A stretch of DNA of 34,820 bases, from NCBI GenBank assembly GCA_001798595.1, contig MGSS01000059.1:11373-46192 (forward strand), written 5' to 3'. The translations under genes were made by a program, and so were the position numbers. The stretch's first letter is position 1, and every line of letters starts with the position of its first letter. The notes below the pieces were generated by a model. The model ran no database searches and was not told the DNA's origin. It saw only the letters and a list, made by a program, of their open reading frames with translations. This document shows positions 24,172 through 34,820 of this stretch, in pieces. The DNA comes from Deltaproteobacteria bacterium RIFCSPLOWO2_12_FULL_60_19. Its GTDB lineage: Bacteria > Desulfobacterota > Binatia > UBA9968.

Positions 24172-24217
24172 AGGCAGAAAGAAAGGGCGCCAAGTTGGGA
24201 AGGGATGGGGGCTAGTT

Positions 24218-25249
24218 ATGCCGCGCTCAGCCGTCGTCATCGACCGCGAATATCTCAAGCACGATCCCGGGCAGTTTCACCCTGAGCGGCCGGCGCGGAT
24301 CAAAACTCTGCTCGACCTGGCGGGCGAGCTCGACGCGAAGAGTTTCGAGCTGCTGCCGCCGCGAGCCGCCTCGCGCGCGGAGATCGAGGCGTGCCACACG
24401 ACCGACTACATCGAAGTCGTCCAGGCCACTTCGCAAAAAAACCGCTACGCGCTCGACGGCGACACGGTGACGTGCCGGGATTCGTTCGGCGTGGGCTTGC
24501 TGGCCGTCGGCGGGTTTTTGAACTTGCTTGACTCCATCGCCGCCGGCGAGGCGCGAAACGGCTTCGCGCTCGTGCGGCCGCCGGGCCATCACGCGCTCAG
24601 GGATCGGGCGATGGGCTTTTGCCTGTTCAATACAATCGCCATCGGCGCGCGTCATCTCAAGCGGCAATACGGCGCGGAGCGCGTGCTCATCATGGACTGG
24701 GACGTGCATCACGGCAACGGCACGCAAGACGCTTTTTATCGCGACCGCTCGGCGCTCTATCTCTCAACGCATCAGTTTCCCTTTTATCCCGGCACCGGCG
24801 CGGCGGAAGAGGTCGGGGAGGGCAAAGGGGAGGGCTACACGGTCAACGTCCCGCTCCCGGCGGGCTGCGGCGACGCGGAATATCTCCGCGCCTTCGACGA
24901 GATCGTTATCCCGGTCGCCGAAAAATTCGCGCCCGACTGGGTGCTGGTCTCCGCCGGCTTCGATCCGCACCGGCGCGATCCGCTAGGCAGCATGAACGTC
25001 ACGGAAGAGGGCTTCGGCGCGATGGCGGCCATACTCATGGCGCTCGCGGAAAAACATGCCGGCGGAAAAATCGCCTTTCTGCTCGAAGGCGGTTACGATC
25101 TCGCCGCGCTCAAGAACTCGGTCGTCGCGGTGCTGGGAAAAATGGCTGGGAGAGCGGAGAGCATAGCTCATAGCGCAAAGGGCGGAGAAGCGATCGAACC
25201 GGTGATTCGGAAAGTGCGGAGCGTGCAGGAGAGGTACTGGGGCGGATAG
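24218..25249 (+). CDS. Histone-deacetylase-family enzyme (AcuC/HdaH-like amidohydrolase)
   Basis: 343 residues, the usual length for bacterial members. The zinc-dependent deacetylase signature is complete: paired histidines H124-H125 in RPPGHHA, zinc ligands D162 and H164 in MDWDVHHGNGTQ, third ligand D249 in SAGFDPHRRDPLG, and catalytic tyrosine Y293 in LEGGYD. The family removes acetyl groups from lysines (for example acetyl-CoA synthetase) or from acetylpolyamines; the substrate cannot be read here. The start is the ATG after a GGGATGGGG stretch. It is transcribed away from the signalling block. The next gene, fabF, is 127 bases downstream behind an AT-rich repeat, so co-transcription is uncertain. 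No signal peptide is seen, so it is cytoplasmic. Confidence 0.95.
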   Translation: MPRSAVVIDREYLKHDPGQFHPERPARIKTLLDLAGELDAKSFELLPPRAASRAEIEACHTTDYIEVVQATSQKNRYALDGDTVTCRDSFGVGLLAVGGFLNLLDSIAAGEARNGFALVRPPGHHALRDRAMGFCLFNTIAIGARHLKRQYGAERVLIMDWDVHHGNGTQDAFYRDRSALYLSTHQFPFYPGTGAAEEVGEGKGEGYTVNVPLPAGCGDAEYLRAFDEIVIPVAEKFAPDWVLVSAGFDPHRRDPLGSMNVTEEGFGAMAAILMALAEKHAGGKIAFLLEGGYDLAALKNSVVAVLGKMAGRAESIAHSAKGGEAIEPVIRKVRSVQERYWGG

Positions 25250-25311
25250 ATGAATTTTGAATTTTGGATTGTGAATTTTGAATTAAAAATTAAGGATTCA
25301 AAATCAAAAAT
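25250..25311 (+). repeat. AT-rich low-complexity repeat after the deacetylase gene
   Basis: Repeated GAATTTTGAATTTTGGATT-like strings stand out against GC-rich flanks. ATTTTGAAT (25275-25283) and ATTCAAAAT (25296-25304) are perfect inverted arms. It may act as a terminator for the deacetylase gene. It resembles dispersed intergenic repeats more than a designed terminator. Confidence 0.5.
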
Positions 25312-25376
25312 TTTCGGGCTATTGACCCCGCAGCCGGAGTACTCTATTTTTATGGTTCGTTTAGGGGAAACGGGCG

Positions 25377-26626
<1,250 letters not shown>

Positions 26627-26630
<4 letters not shown>

Positions 26631-27622
26631 GGAGTTCGCACACCCGCAGCGTCATTCTCGGCACCGGCTCGGAGCTGCCCGCGCGCGTCGTCACCAACGC
26701 GGCGCTGGAGCAGCTCGTGGACACCACCGACGAGTGGATCACCACGCGCACCGGCATCAAGGAGCGGCGGATTCTGGAAGATGGGAAGGGCAACTCGGAT
26801 ATGGCGTATCGCGCCGCGCAGCGGGCGCTGAGAGACGCGGGCGTGGAGGCGAAGGATCTCGACGCGATCATCATGGGAACGGTGACGCCGGATTATCCTT
26901 TTCCCAGCTCAGCCTGCGTCCTCGAAGACATGCTCGGCGCGCGCAATGCCTTTTCGTTCGACGTGAACGCCGCCTGCTCGGGATTTTTGAACGCGCTGGC
27001 GGTGGCCGATTCCTTTATTCGCACGGGAATGATCCGCCACGCCCTGGTGCTCGGCTCGGACACGCTCAGCCGCCTGCTCAACTGGAAAGACCGGGGCACC
27101 TGCATTCTGTTCGGCGACGGCGCGGGCGCCGTGGTGCTGGGCGCGACGCACGACGGCCACAAGGGCATTCTCAGCGCGCGTCTTAAAACCGACGGCTCCC
27201 ACGTGAAAACGCTCTACGTCCCCGCCGGCGGTTCGCTCAAGCCCGCGAGTCTCGAGAGCGTGAAGAAGAACGAGCACACGATCGCGATGAACGGCAAGGA
27301 AGTTTTCAAGATCGCCGTGCGCTCGATGGAGGAGATCAGCCGCCAGGCGCTGGACGAGGCGGGAGTGAGCATCGATCAGGTCTCGCTGGTGATTCCCCAC
27401 CAGGCGAACTTAAGAATCATCTCGGCGCTGGCCGAGCGGCTGAAAGTGCCGATGTCGAAGGTGATGGTGAACCTCGAACGATACGGCAACACCTCCGCCG
27501 CCTCCGTGCCGGTCGCGCTCGACGAGGCGCGGCGCGAGGGGCGCATCCGCGACGGCGACATCGTCCTGCTCAGCGCCTTCGGCGCCGGCTTTGCCTGGGG
27601 TGCCGCCGTCATAAAGTTCTAG
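26627..27622 (+). CDS. fabH: Beta-ketoacyl-ACP synthase III
   Basis: 331 residues from the ATG that overlaps the fabF stop (ATGA). The open frame begins 38 codons earlier inside fabF, but that part is shadow sequence. The Cys-His-Asn triad is complete: C117 in NAACSGF, H258 in VIPHQAN and N288 in [23 protein letters not shown] near the N-terminus and the C-terminal [13 protein letters not shown] are classic for FabH. It starts fatty-acid chains by condensing an acyl-CoA, usually acetyl-CoA, with malonyl-ACP. Gene order fabF-fabH without the rest of the pathway is noteworthy. A large palindromic repeat follows directly after the stop. Confidence 0.96.
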
Positions 27623-27748
27623 CAGGCCGGCCATAAAGGCCCATCTGCTGCGTTGCGCTTGGCCCGCTTCGCGTCAACGTACTGGAAAGTACGCCTCCGC
27701 TCGCGGACCTGCGCGCGCCTTGCATCTGGGACCTTTCTGACCGGCCTG
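27623..27748. repeat. 126-base imperfect palindromic repeat element
   Basis: The ends are inverted (CAGGCCGG at 27623-27630, CCGGCCTG at 27741-27748) and continue inward as CA-AAAGG-CC with single mismatches. The inner parts carry CATCTG, GCGTTGCGC, CGCGCC and GCATCTGG, with AACGTACTGGAAAGTACG at the centre. The type CATCTGCTGCGTTGCGC...GCGCGCCTTGCATCTGG is a recognisable dispersed bacterial repeat. It begins on the base after the fabH stop and could act as a terminator. Confidence 0.75.
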
Positions 27749-27799
27749 AAAATAATATAGAGTTCTTCTCAGCGTCTTGGCGGTGCAAAGACCGACGGC

Positions 27800-27828
27800 T
27801 TGACTTCGACTACCGCGCCGTTCAAATA
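27800..27828 (+). promoter_or_regulatory. Candidate sigma70-like promoter of the copper module
   Basis: TTGACT (27800-27805) and CAAATA (27823-27828) are separated by 17 bases upstream of the YHS gene. The -10 match is weak and transcription would begin almost at the ribosome site. No CueR/MerR-type palindrome with a long spacer is clear. Confidence 0.3.
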
Positions 27829-27846
27829 GGAAGCAAGGGAGGATTT

Positions 27847-27996
27847 ATGGCGAAGGATCCGGTGTGCCAGATGGACGTGGACGAGCAGAAGGCGGCGGTG
27901 ACGTCGTCTTACAAGGGGCAGACCTACTATTTCTGCCACAAGATGTGCAAAGAGACTTTCGACAAGGATCCGGAGAAGTATCTCCAGAAAAAGTAG
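27847..27996 (+). CDS. Small YHS-domain protein (49 residues)
   Basis: It encodes a complete YHS domain: KDPVCQMDVDEQKA, then SYKGQTYYFCHKMC and ETFDKDPEKYLQ. The Cys residues C7, C30 and C34 are the likely metal ligands. AAGGGAGG just before the ATG is a strong ribosome site. It ends 15 bases before a P1B ATPase whose own N-terminus is a related YHS domain, so the two are almost certainly co-transcribed. YHS domains are found on copper and other heavy-metal transporters; a stand-alone one may deliver metal to the pump or buffer it. It is too short for many gene finders. Confidence 0.9.
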   Translation: MAKDPVCQMDVDEQKAAVTSSYKGQTYYFCHKMCKETFDKDPEKYLQKK

Positions 27997-28011
27997 TCGC
28001 CAGGGAATTTC

Positions 28012-30426
<2,415 letters not shown>

Positions 30427-30434
30427 CGCCCGCC

Positions 30435-30460
30435 GGCAAAGCCTCCGACGAGGGTTTGCC
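30435..30460 (+). terminator. Hairpin after the copper ATPase gene
   Basis: GGCAAAGCCTC (30435-30445) and GAGGGTTTGCC (30450-30460) pair with one mismatch around a CGAC loop, 9 bases after the stop. There is no T tract directly after it; T-rich sequence comes about 25 bases later. It could terminate weakly or protect the 3' end. Confidence 0.45.
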
Positions 30461-30525
30461 TCCCGCCGTCCGTTAGAGTAAAAATGTTTTTTGTTCTCGA
30501 TTGTGAGTTTGGACGGGAGACATCT

Positions 30526-33117
30526 ATGGTGAAAGAGGCGGCGGTGGGGGCGGTTCTGTTGGCGCTCGCAGCGTCGGGCTGCGCCCAGATGGCGCTGTTT
30601 ACCGACGACGACCGGAAGTGCCACGAAGAGGCGAAAATCAATCCCGAGCTCGCGCTGCAAACCTGCTCGCGCGCCATCGAGGCGTTCCGTCTGCCGCTGG
30701 GGCCGGACACTTTGCCCGACCTCCTTGTCAGCCGCGGCGTCGCGCACGAACAGAGGCGGGACTACGACCGCGCGATCCAGGATTACAACGAAGCCATCCG
30801 GTTGAATCCCGGCCATGCTCAGGCTTTCAGAAACCGCGGCAACGTCTACCGCCTTAAAGGCAATAACGACCGGGCGATTCAAGACTTCGATCAGGCGATT
30901 CAACTGAACCCGGGCGATGCCGAGAGCTTCATTCACCGCGGAAACGCTTACTTCGGCCAAAAGCTCTACGACCGGGCGATTCAGGACTACGATCAAGCCA
31001 TCCGGTTGAATCCACAGCTCGCCGAGGCTTTCGGCAATCGCGCCAAGGTTCACCAGGTCCGGGGAAATCACGACCGCGCGATCGCGGACTATAACCACGC
31101 AACCCGGCTCAACCCGAAAGACGCCGCGGCTTTTTACAATCGCGCCGTCCTTTACCACTCCGAAAAGAAGGATTATGACGCGGCGATTCAGGACTACGAT
31201 CAAGCGATCCGGCTGAACCCGAGCCATGTCGACGCGTTGTTCGGCCGGGCCGCCGCCTACGACGACAACGGCGACTTTGCCCGCGCCATTCAAGATTACG
31301 ATCAGGCGATCCGGCTTAGTCCGGACGTTGCGGCGGCTTTCAACAGCCGTGGCCGGGCGCACTTCAAGCGGAAGGACTACGACCGGGCGATCCAGGATTA
31401 CGATCAGGCGATCCGGCTGAATCCCAACTTGAGCGTCGCTTTCGAAAACCGGTGCGCCGCCTACAACCGCAAAGGGGATTATGCCCGGGCGCTTCAAGAT
31501 TGCGCCGAGGCGATCCGGCTAAGCCCCGGCCTGGCGGGGGCCTTCAGCGAGCGCGGTCTCGCCTACGCCAATCGAGGGGATTACGACCGCGCGATCCAGG
31601 ACTATAGCCAGGCGATCCGGTTGGACCCGAGCCTCGCTCAGGTGTTCAACAACCGGGGCAATCTTTACCGCAGCCGGACGGACCATGACCGCGCGCTCCA
31701 GGACTACAATCAGGCCATCCGGCTGGACCCCAATCATGCGGAGGCTTTCTACAACCGGGCGATAATCTACGATAGCAAAGGGGACTACGACCGCGCGCTC
31801 CGGGACTATAGCCGGGCGATCCGCCTTAGGGCGGATAACGCCGGCGCCTTCTACCGCCGCGCCACCGTCTATCGCGCCAAAGGGGATTACGACCGCGCGA
31901 TCGAAGACTACAGTCAGGCGATCCGGATCGATCCTCAGCTTGCCGATGTTTTCTATTTTCGCGGCAACGCCTACAGCGAAAAACGGGAGTACGACCGGGC
32001 GATTCAGGATTACGATCGGGCGATCCGGCTGAACGGCGCCAACGTCGATGCCTTCAACGAGCGAGGCCTGGCCTACTACGGCAAGGGGGATTACGACCGC
32101 GCCCTGCAGGACTACGCCCAGGCGATCCAGCTGAATCCGAACCTTGCCTACATTTTTCATAACCGGGCCACCGCCTACTACAGAAAAGAGGCCTATGACC
32201 GCGCCATAGCGGACTACGATAAAGCGATCCAACTCGATCCGAAGTACGCCCGCGCTTTTATCGGTCGAGGCACCGCGTACGGCCGCAGCGGGGACTACGA
32301 CCGCGCGATTCAAGACTACGACCGGGCCATCAAGCTGGAGCCGAACGATGCCGCCGCGTTCAATAGCCGAGGGACCGCTTATTTCGCCAAGCGGGACTAT
32401 GACAGCGCCTTCCATGATTTCGATCGGGCGATCCGGTTGAACCCGACTCTGGCCGAAGCGTTCTACAACCGGGGCGCCGTCTACCAGCAACGCAAGGACT
32501 TCGACCGCGCGATTCAAGACTACAACGCGGCCATCCGGCTGAATCCCCAATACGGCGCCGCTTACAACAACCGCAGCGACGCGTGGCACGAAAAGCGGGA
32601 TTATGAGCGAGCGCTCGCGGACTATGAAGTGGCGGCGAAAGTCGATCCCAAGACGGCGCGGCACCTGTCGATCGGCTACGCGTCGTTTTACCTCGGGCGG
32701 ATGGCGCAGAGCGCCCAGGCGATGGAGCGGGCGGTGCAAGCCGCGCCGGACGATCCGTACGCCGTTCTCTGGCGCTATATCGCGCAGGCGCGCAGCGGCG
32801 AGCTGGACGCCGCCGCGCAGGAGCTGAAGCAGAACGCCGCCAAGCAGCGGGAGCGCGAGTGGCCGTGGGCGGTGATCGACTTCTACCTTGGGCGGACCAG
32901 TGAAAAAGCGGTGCTGGCGGCGGCGGACGATCCCGACCCGACGAAAAAACGGGAGCAGCTTTGCGAGGCGAGCTTCTACCGCGCCCAGGCCAAGATCCTC
33001 AAGGGCGAGAACACGCAGGCGCTGCCGCTCCTCCGCACCGCCGAGAAAAACTGCCCGGCGGACTTTCCCGAAGCCCACGGCGCCAGCGCCGAATTGAAGC
33101 GGCTCGGGCAGAAGTGA
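30526..33117 (+). CDS. TPR-repeat lipoprotein with 19 tandem TPRs
   Basis: 863 residues from the chosen ATG, which has GGGAGA about 6 bases upstream; a further 14 codons upstream look non-coding. The N-terminus MVKEAAVGAVLLALAASGC is a short lipoprotein signal with the lipid Cys at 19, though Ala at -3 is not the preferred residue. Residues 66-712 are 19 consecutive TPR units of 34 residues (one of 35) with consensus YDRAIQDYDQAIRLNP. One or two degenerate units and a roughly 120-residue non-repeat end follow. Similar C-termini occur in NlpI-like and soluble TPR proteins. It should be a membrane-anchored, superhelical protein-binding scaffold on the periplasmic side. No partner can be named from the context. 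Confidence 0.92.
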   Translation: MVKEAAVGAVLLALAASGCAQMALFTDDDRKCHEEAKINPELALQTCSRAIEAFRLPLGPDTLPDLLVSRGVAHEQRRDYDRAIQDYNEAIRLNPGHAQAFRNRGNVYRLKGNNDRAIQDFDQAIQLNPGDAESFIHRGNAYFGQKLYDRAIQDYDQAIRLNPQLAEAFGNRAKVHQVRGNHDRAIADYNHATRLNPKDAAAFYNRAVLYHSEKKDYDAAIQDYDQAIRLNPSHVDALFGRAAAYDDNGDFARAIQDYDQAIRLSPDVAAAFNSRGRAHFKRKDYDRAIQDYDQAIRLNPNLSVAFENRCAAYNRKGDYARALQDCAEAIRLSPGLAGAFSERGLAYANRGDYDRAIQDYSQAIRLDPSLAQVFNNRGNLYRSRTDHDRALQDYNQAIRLDPNHAEAFYNRAIIYDSKGDYDRALRDYSRAIRLRADNAGAFYRRATVYRAKGDYDRAIEDYSQAIRIDPQLADVFYFRGNAYSEKREYDRAIQDYDRAIRLNGANVDAFNERGLAYYGKGDYDRALQDYAQAIQLNPNLAYIFHNRATAYYRKEAYDRAIADYDKAIQLDPKYARAFIGRGTAYGRSGDYDRAIQDYDRAIKLEPNDAAAFNSRGTAYFAKRDYDSAFHDFDRAIRLNPTLAEAFYNRGAVYQQRKDFDRAIQDYNAAIRLNPQYGAAYNNRSDAWHEKRDYERALADYEVAAKVDPKTARHLSIGYASFYLGRMAQSAQAMERAVQAAPDDPYAVLWRYIAQARSGELDAAAQELKQNAAKQREREWPWAVIDFYLGRTSEKAVLAAADDPDPTKKREQLCEASFYRAQAKILKGENTQALPLLRTAEKNCPADFPEAHGASAELKRLGQK
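30721..32661 (+). repeat. 19 tandem 102-bp TPR-coding repeats
   Basis: Every unit is 34 codons except the fifth, which is 35. The DNA motif GACCGCGCGATTCAAGACTA and close variants recur once per unit. The regularity suggests growth by tandem duplication. Confidence 0.92.
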
Positions 33118-33182
33118 GTGGGGTCTGGAAAAACTTTCGGTCGCCGGTGTTCACTCGCGGGACAGAAGCATAAAACCAAAAC

Positions 33183-34373
33183 CTACCACCGGCTTCTGCT
33201 GCGCCGCCCGCGCTGGCCGAAGGGGGGCGGCGGTCTGTCTTCGAGCAGGCGGGTGTATTTGTAAGGGAAGCCTTCCAGCTTGACCCGCGGAATCTTCTGG
33301 CCGATGAAGCGCTCGATCGCGGCGATCTCCGGGAGATCTTCGGCGATGACGATGGTGAAGGCGTCTCCCGCGCTCTGCGCGCGGCCGGTGCGGCCGATGC
33401 GATGGACGTAGTCCTCGGGATGGTGCGGCACGTCGAAGTTGATGACGTGGCTGATCTGCTCGACGTCAATGCCGCGCGCGGCGATGTCTGTGGCGACCAT
33501 CACTTCATAGCGGCCGTTGCGGAAGCCGCTGAGCGCCTGCTCGCGCTCGCGCTGGGTGCGGTTGGAGTGGAGCACCGCGACGGCGTGGCCTTGCTGGTGG
33601 AGCTTGCGCGCGACGCGGTCGGCGCCGTGTTTGGTGCGGCAGAAGATCAGCACCTGGTTGTAATCGGTGCGCCGCAAGAGTTCTTCCAGTAGATCCTGCT
33701 TCTGGTCGCTCGCCACCGGATAGAGCGCGTGCGTGACGGTTTCGGCGGGCGAGCGGCGCTGGCCGATCTCGATGGTCTCGGCGTTGCGCAGCGCCCACTT
33801 GCAGAGCTGCTCGATCTCCGGTGGAATAGTGGCTGAGAACAGCATCGTCTGGCGATTGCGCGGGCAGCGCTCGACAATGCGACGCACGTCGGGCATGAAG
33901 CCCATGTCGAGCATCCGGTCCGCTTCGTCCAATACGAGGATCTCGATCCGGTCGAGCCGGACCATGCCGCGCTGCATTTGGTCGAGCAGGCGGCCCGGCG
34001 TCGCCACGAGAATGTCCACGCCCCGGCGCAGCGCCTCGTCCTGCCGGCCATAGCCCGTGCCGCCAAAGACGACTGCGGTGTGCAAGTTGGTGAAGCGGCC
34101 GTAGTCGCGGATCGCGGTCTCCACCTGAGCCGCCAGCTCGCGGGTCGGCTCGAGCACCAGCGTCCGCAGCGCGCCGTGCTGGGCGAGGCGGGAGAGGATC
34201 GGCAGCGCGAACGCGGCCGTCTTGCCGGTGCCGGTCTGGGCGCAGCCGATCAAGTCGCGCCCCGACATCACGAGCGGAATGGCCCGAAGCTGAATCGGAG
34301 TAGGGTCGGTGTAACCCGCGGCGCGCACGCCGTCGAGCACTTTAGGGGGCAAACCGAGTTGGGTAAATGGCAT
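33183..34373 (-). CDS. rhlE: DEAD-box RNA helicase, RhlE type
   Basis: 396 residues with all helicase motifs: Q motif PTPIQ (25-29), Walker A AQTGTGKT (45-52), PTREL (77-81), TPGR, DEAD (149-152), SAT (180-182), IFCRTKHGADR, TDIAARGID and HRIGRTGRA. An N-terminal F/Q-type start (FTQLGLPPKVLDGV) and a short basic tail (FGQRGRRSRSRW) fit the RhlE group, which unwinds RNA duplexes in ribosome assembly and RNA turnover. It converges on the TPR gene with 65 bases between the stops, and no clear terminator is visible there. It is transcribed alone in this window. Confidence 0.95.
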   Translation of the reverse strand: MPFTQLGLPPKVLDGVRAAGYTDPTPIQLRAIPLVMSGRDLIGCAQTGTGKTAAFALPILSRLAQHGALRTLVLEPTRELAAQVETAIRDYGRFTNLHTAVVFGGTGYGRQDEALRRGVDILVATPGRLLDQMQRGMVRLDRIEILVLDEADRMLDMGFMPDVRRIVERCPRNRQTMLFSATIPPEIEQLCKWALRNAETIEIGQRRSPAETVTHALYPVASDQKQDLLEELLRRTDYNQVLIFCRTKHGADRVARKLHQQGHAVAVLHSNRTQREREQALSGFRNGRYEVMVATDIAARGIDVEQISHVINFDVPHHPEDYVHRIGRTGRAQSAGDAFTIVIAEDLPEIAAIERFIGQKIPRVKLEGFPYKYTRLLEDRPPPPFGQRGRRSRSRW

Positions 34374-34626
34374 GAGTTTTCCTTATGCGGCTGAAAAATG
34401 AGTCGCTACGGGCCCGTCCGCTTTACTTCGAAACGTATAAACAATCAATGTAGCCGCTGCGGTCGAGTTCGGCAAGGGGAGCGGATTCGATGAATTCTGC
34501 CGGGCTGAATGGAATTCTTTTGGTTGCAGGAGTGGATGCCGGCATGGTATGAACAGAATCGAATACCCGAACGTCGGGCTTCAATCGAGGCGTTCGACCT
34601 GGCGGCGATGAAAGGAGAACGGATCT

Positions 34627-34820
34627 ATGCCTATGAGAAAAATCGCCATATCCTTGCCGGAGCCTGTGCTGGATACGGTTGACGAGCTTGCCTCGCGTCG
34701 GGGTGAATCCCGCAGCTGCGTTATCGCCACTATTCTATCGAGGCTGGCGCGCGTCAAGCGTGAGCGGGATATTACAGCTCGCATCGATGCGCTTCTTTCG
34801 GACGAAAGCATCGCCGCCGA
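34627..34820 (+). CDS. Ribbon-helix-helix (CopG-like) protein, truncated by window edge
   Basis: The visible 64 codons begin MPMRKIAISLPEPVLDTVDE and continue ASRRGESRSCVIATIL. This is the beta strand, two helices and turn of a CopG/Arc-type DNA-binding domain, with ISLPEPVLDTVDELA as the strand and first helix. AGGAG lies 9 bases before the ATG, with a second possible ATG two codons later. Such proteins are commonly antitoxins that repress their own operon, with the toxin gene next; that gene would be beyond the window. Upstream, CCCGA/TCGGG (34566-34578) is a small inverted repeat that could be its operator. The 253 bases between the helicase and this gene hold nothing else recognisable. 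Confidence 0.8.
   Translation, partial: MPMRKIAISLPEPVLDTVDELASRRGESRSCVIATILSRLARVKRERDITARIDALLSDESIAA

Larger units (their letters stand above)
23913..24217. other. 305-base intergenic region between divergent genes
   Basis: It separates the HisKA_3 kinase (minus) from the deacetylase (plus) and must hold both promoters; none stands out as a convincing -35/-10 pair. The deacetylase-proximal half is filled with short low-complexity strings (GGGATACGGGATGCGCGATG) and the hairpin elements listed separately. No protein-coding frame is credible here. Confidence 0.6.

Noticed and set aside
33118-33182. Bidirectional terminator between the convergent TPR and helicase genes
   Set aside because: No stem-loop with a T tract could be found in these 65 bases by eye.

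Overview
This is a GC-rich bacterial chromosome segment dominated by signal transduction. Gene density, ATGA stop-start overlaps and the gene families are typical of a soil or sediment bacterium of the Desulfobacterota, Methylomirabilota/Rokubacteria or Binatota kind. That placement is inference from gene style only: there is no rRNA gene or other phylogenetic marker here.

Positions 1-23912 are one uninterrupted run of minus-strand signalling genes. In transcription order they are: a multi-GAF/PAS HisKA_3 kinase and a NarL-type regulator; a dCache membrane kinase, an Rcp1-like receiver and a REC-GAF-GAF kinase, joined by 4-base overlaps; then a chemosensory core (CheW, CheR-TPR, CheW, two methyl-accepting proteins, CheA with a fused receiver). 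The run ends with a 1933-residue hybrid kinase carrying eleven PAS domains, a DivK-like receiver, a receiver-HPt protein and the first codons of a probable CheB. A hybrid CheA, two CheW, a TPR-bearing CheR and neighbouring kinases, with no flagellar genes in view, suggest a chemosensory pathway for something other than ordinary flagellar taxis. The HPt of the receiver-HPt protein is about half identical to the P1 domain of the local CheA, so the hybrid kinase and the chemosensory pathway may exchange phosphate.

Positions 24218-27622 (plus strand) hold a class I/II histone-deacetylase-like (AcuC-type) enzyme followed by a coupled fabF-fabH pair. Positions 27847-30426 are a copper module: a 49-residue YHS protein and a Cu(I)-type P1B ATPase that begins with its own YHS domain. 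Positions 30526-33117 encode a probable lipoprotein with 19 tandem 34-residue TPR units. A convergent RhlE-type helicase (33183-34373) and a truncated ribbon-helix-helix protein close the window.

The window is unusually rich in repeats. These include a four-domain PAS super-repeat, near-identical signalling halves of two receptors, a palindromic G-rich insert translated inside a kinase ATPase domain, 8-base G-rich repeats translated into the start of a response regulator, GTAGGGG-type hairpins, and a 126-base imperfect palindrome. Both cheW genes have 5' ends where reading frame and start signal disagree.
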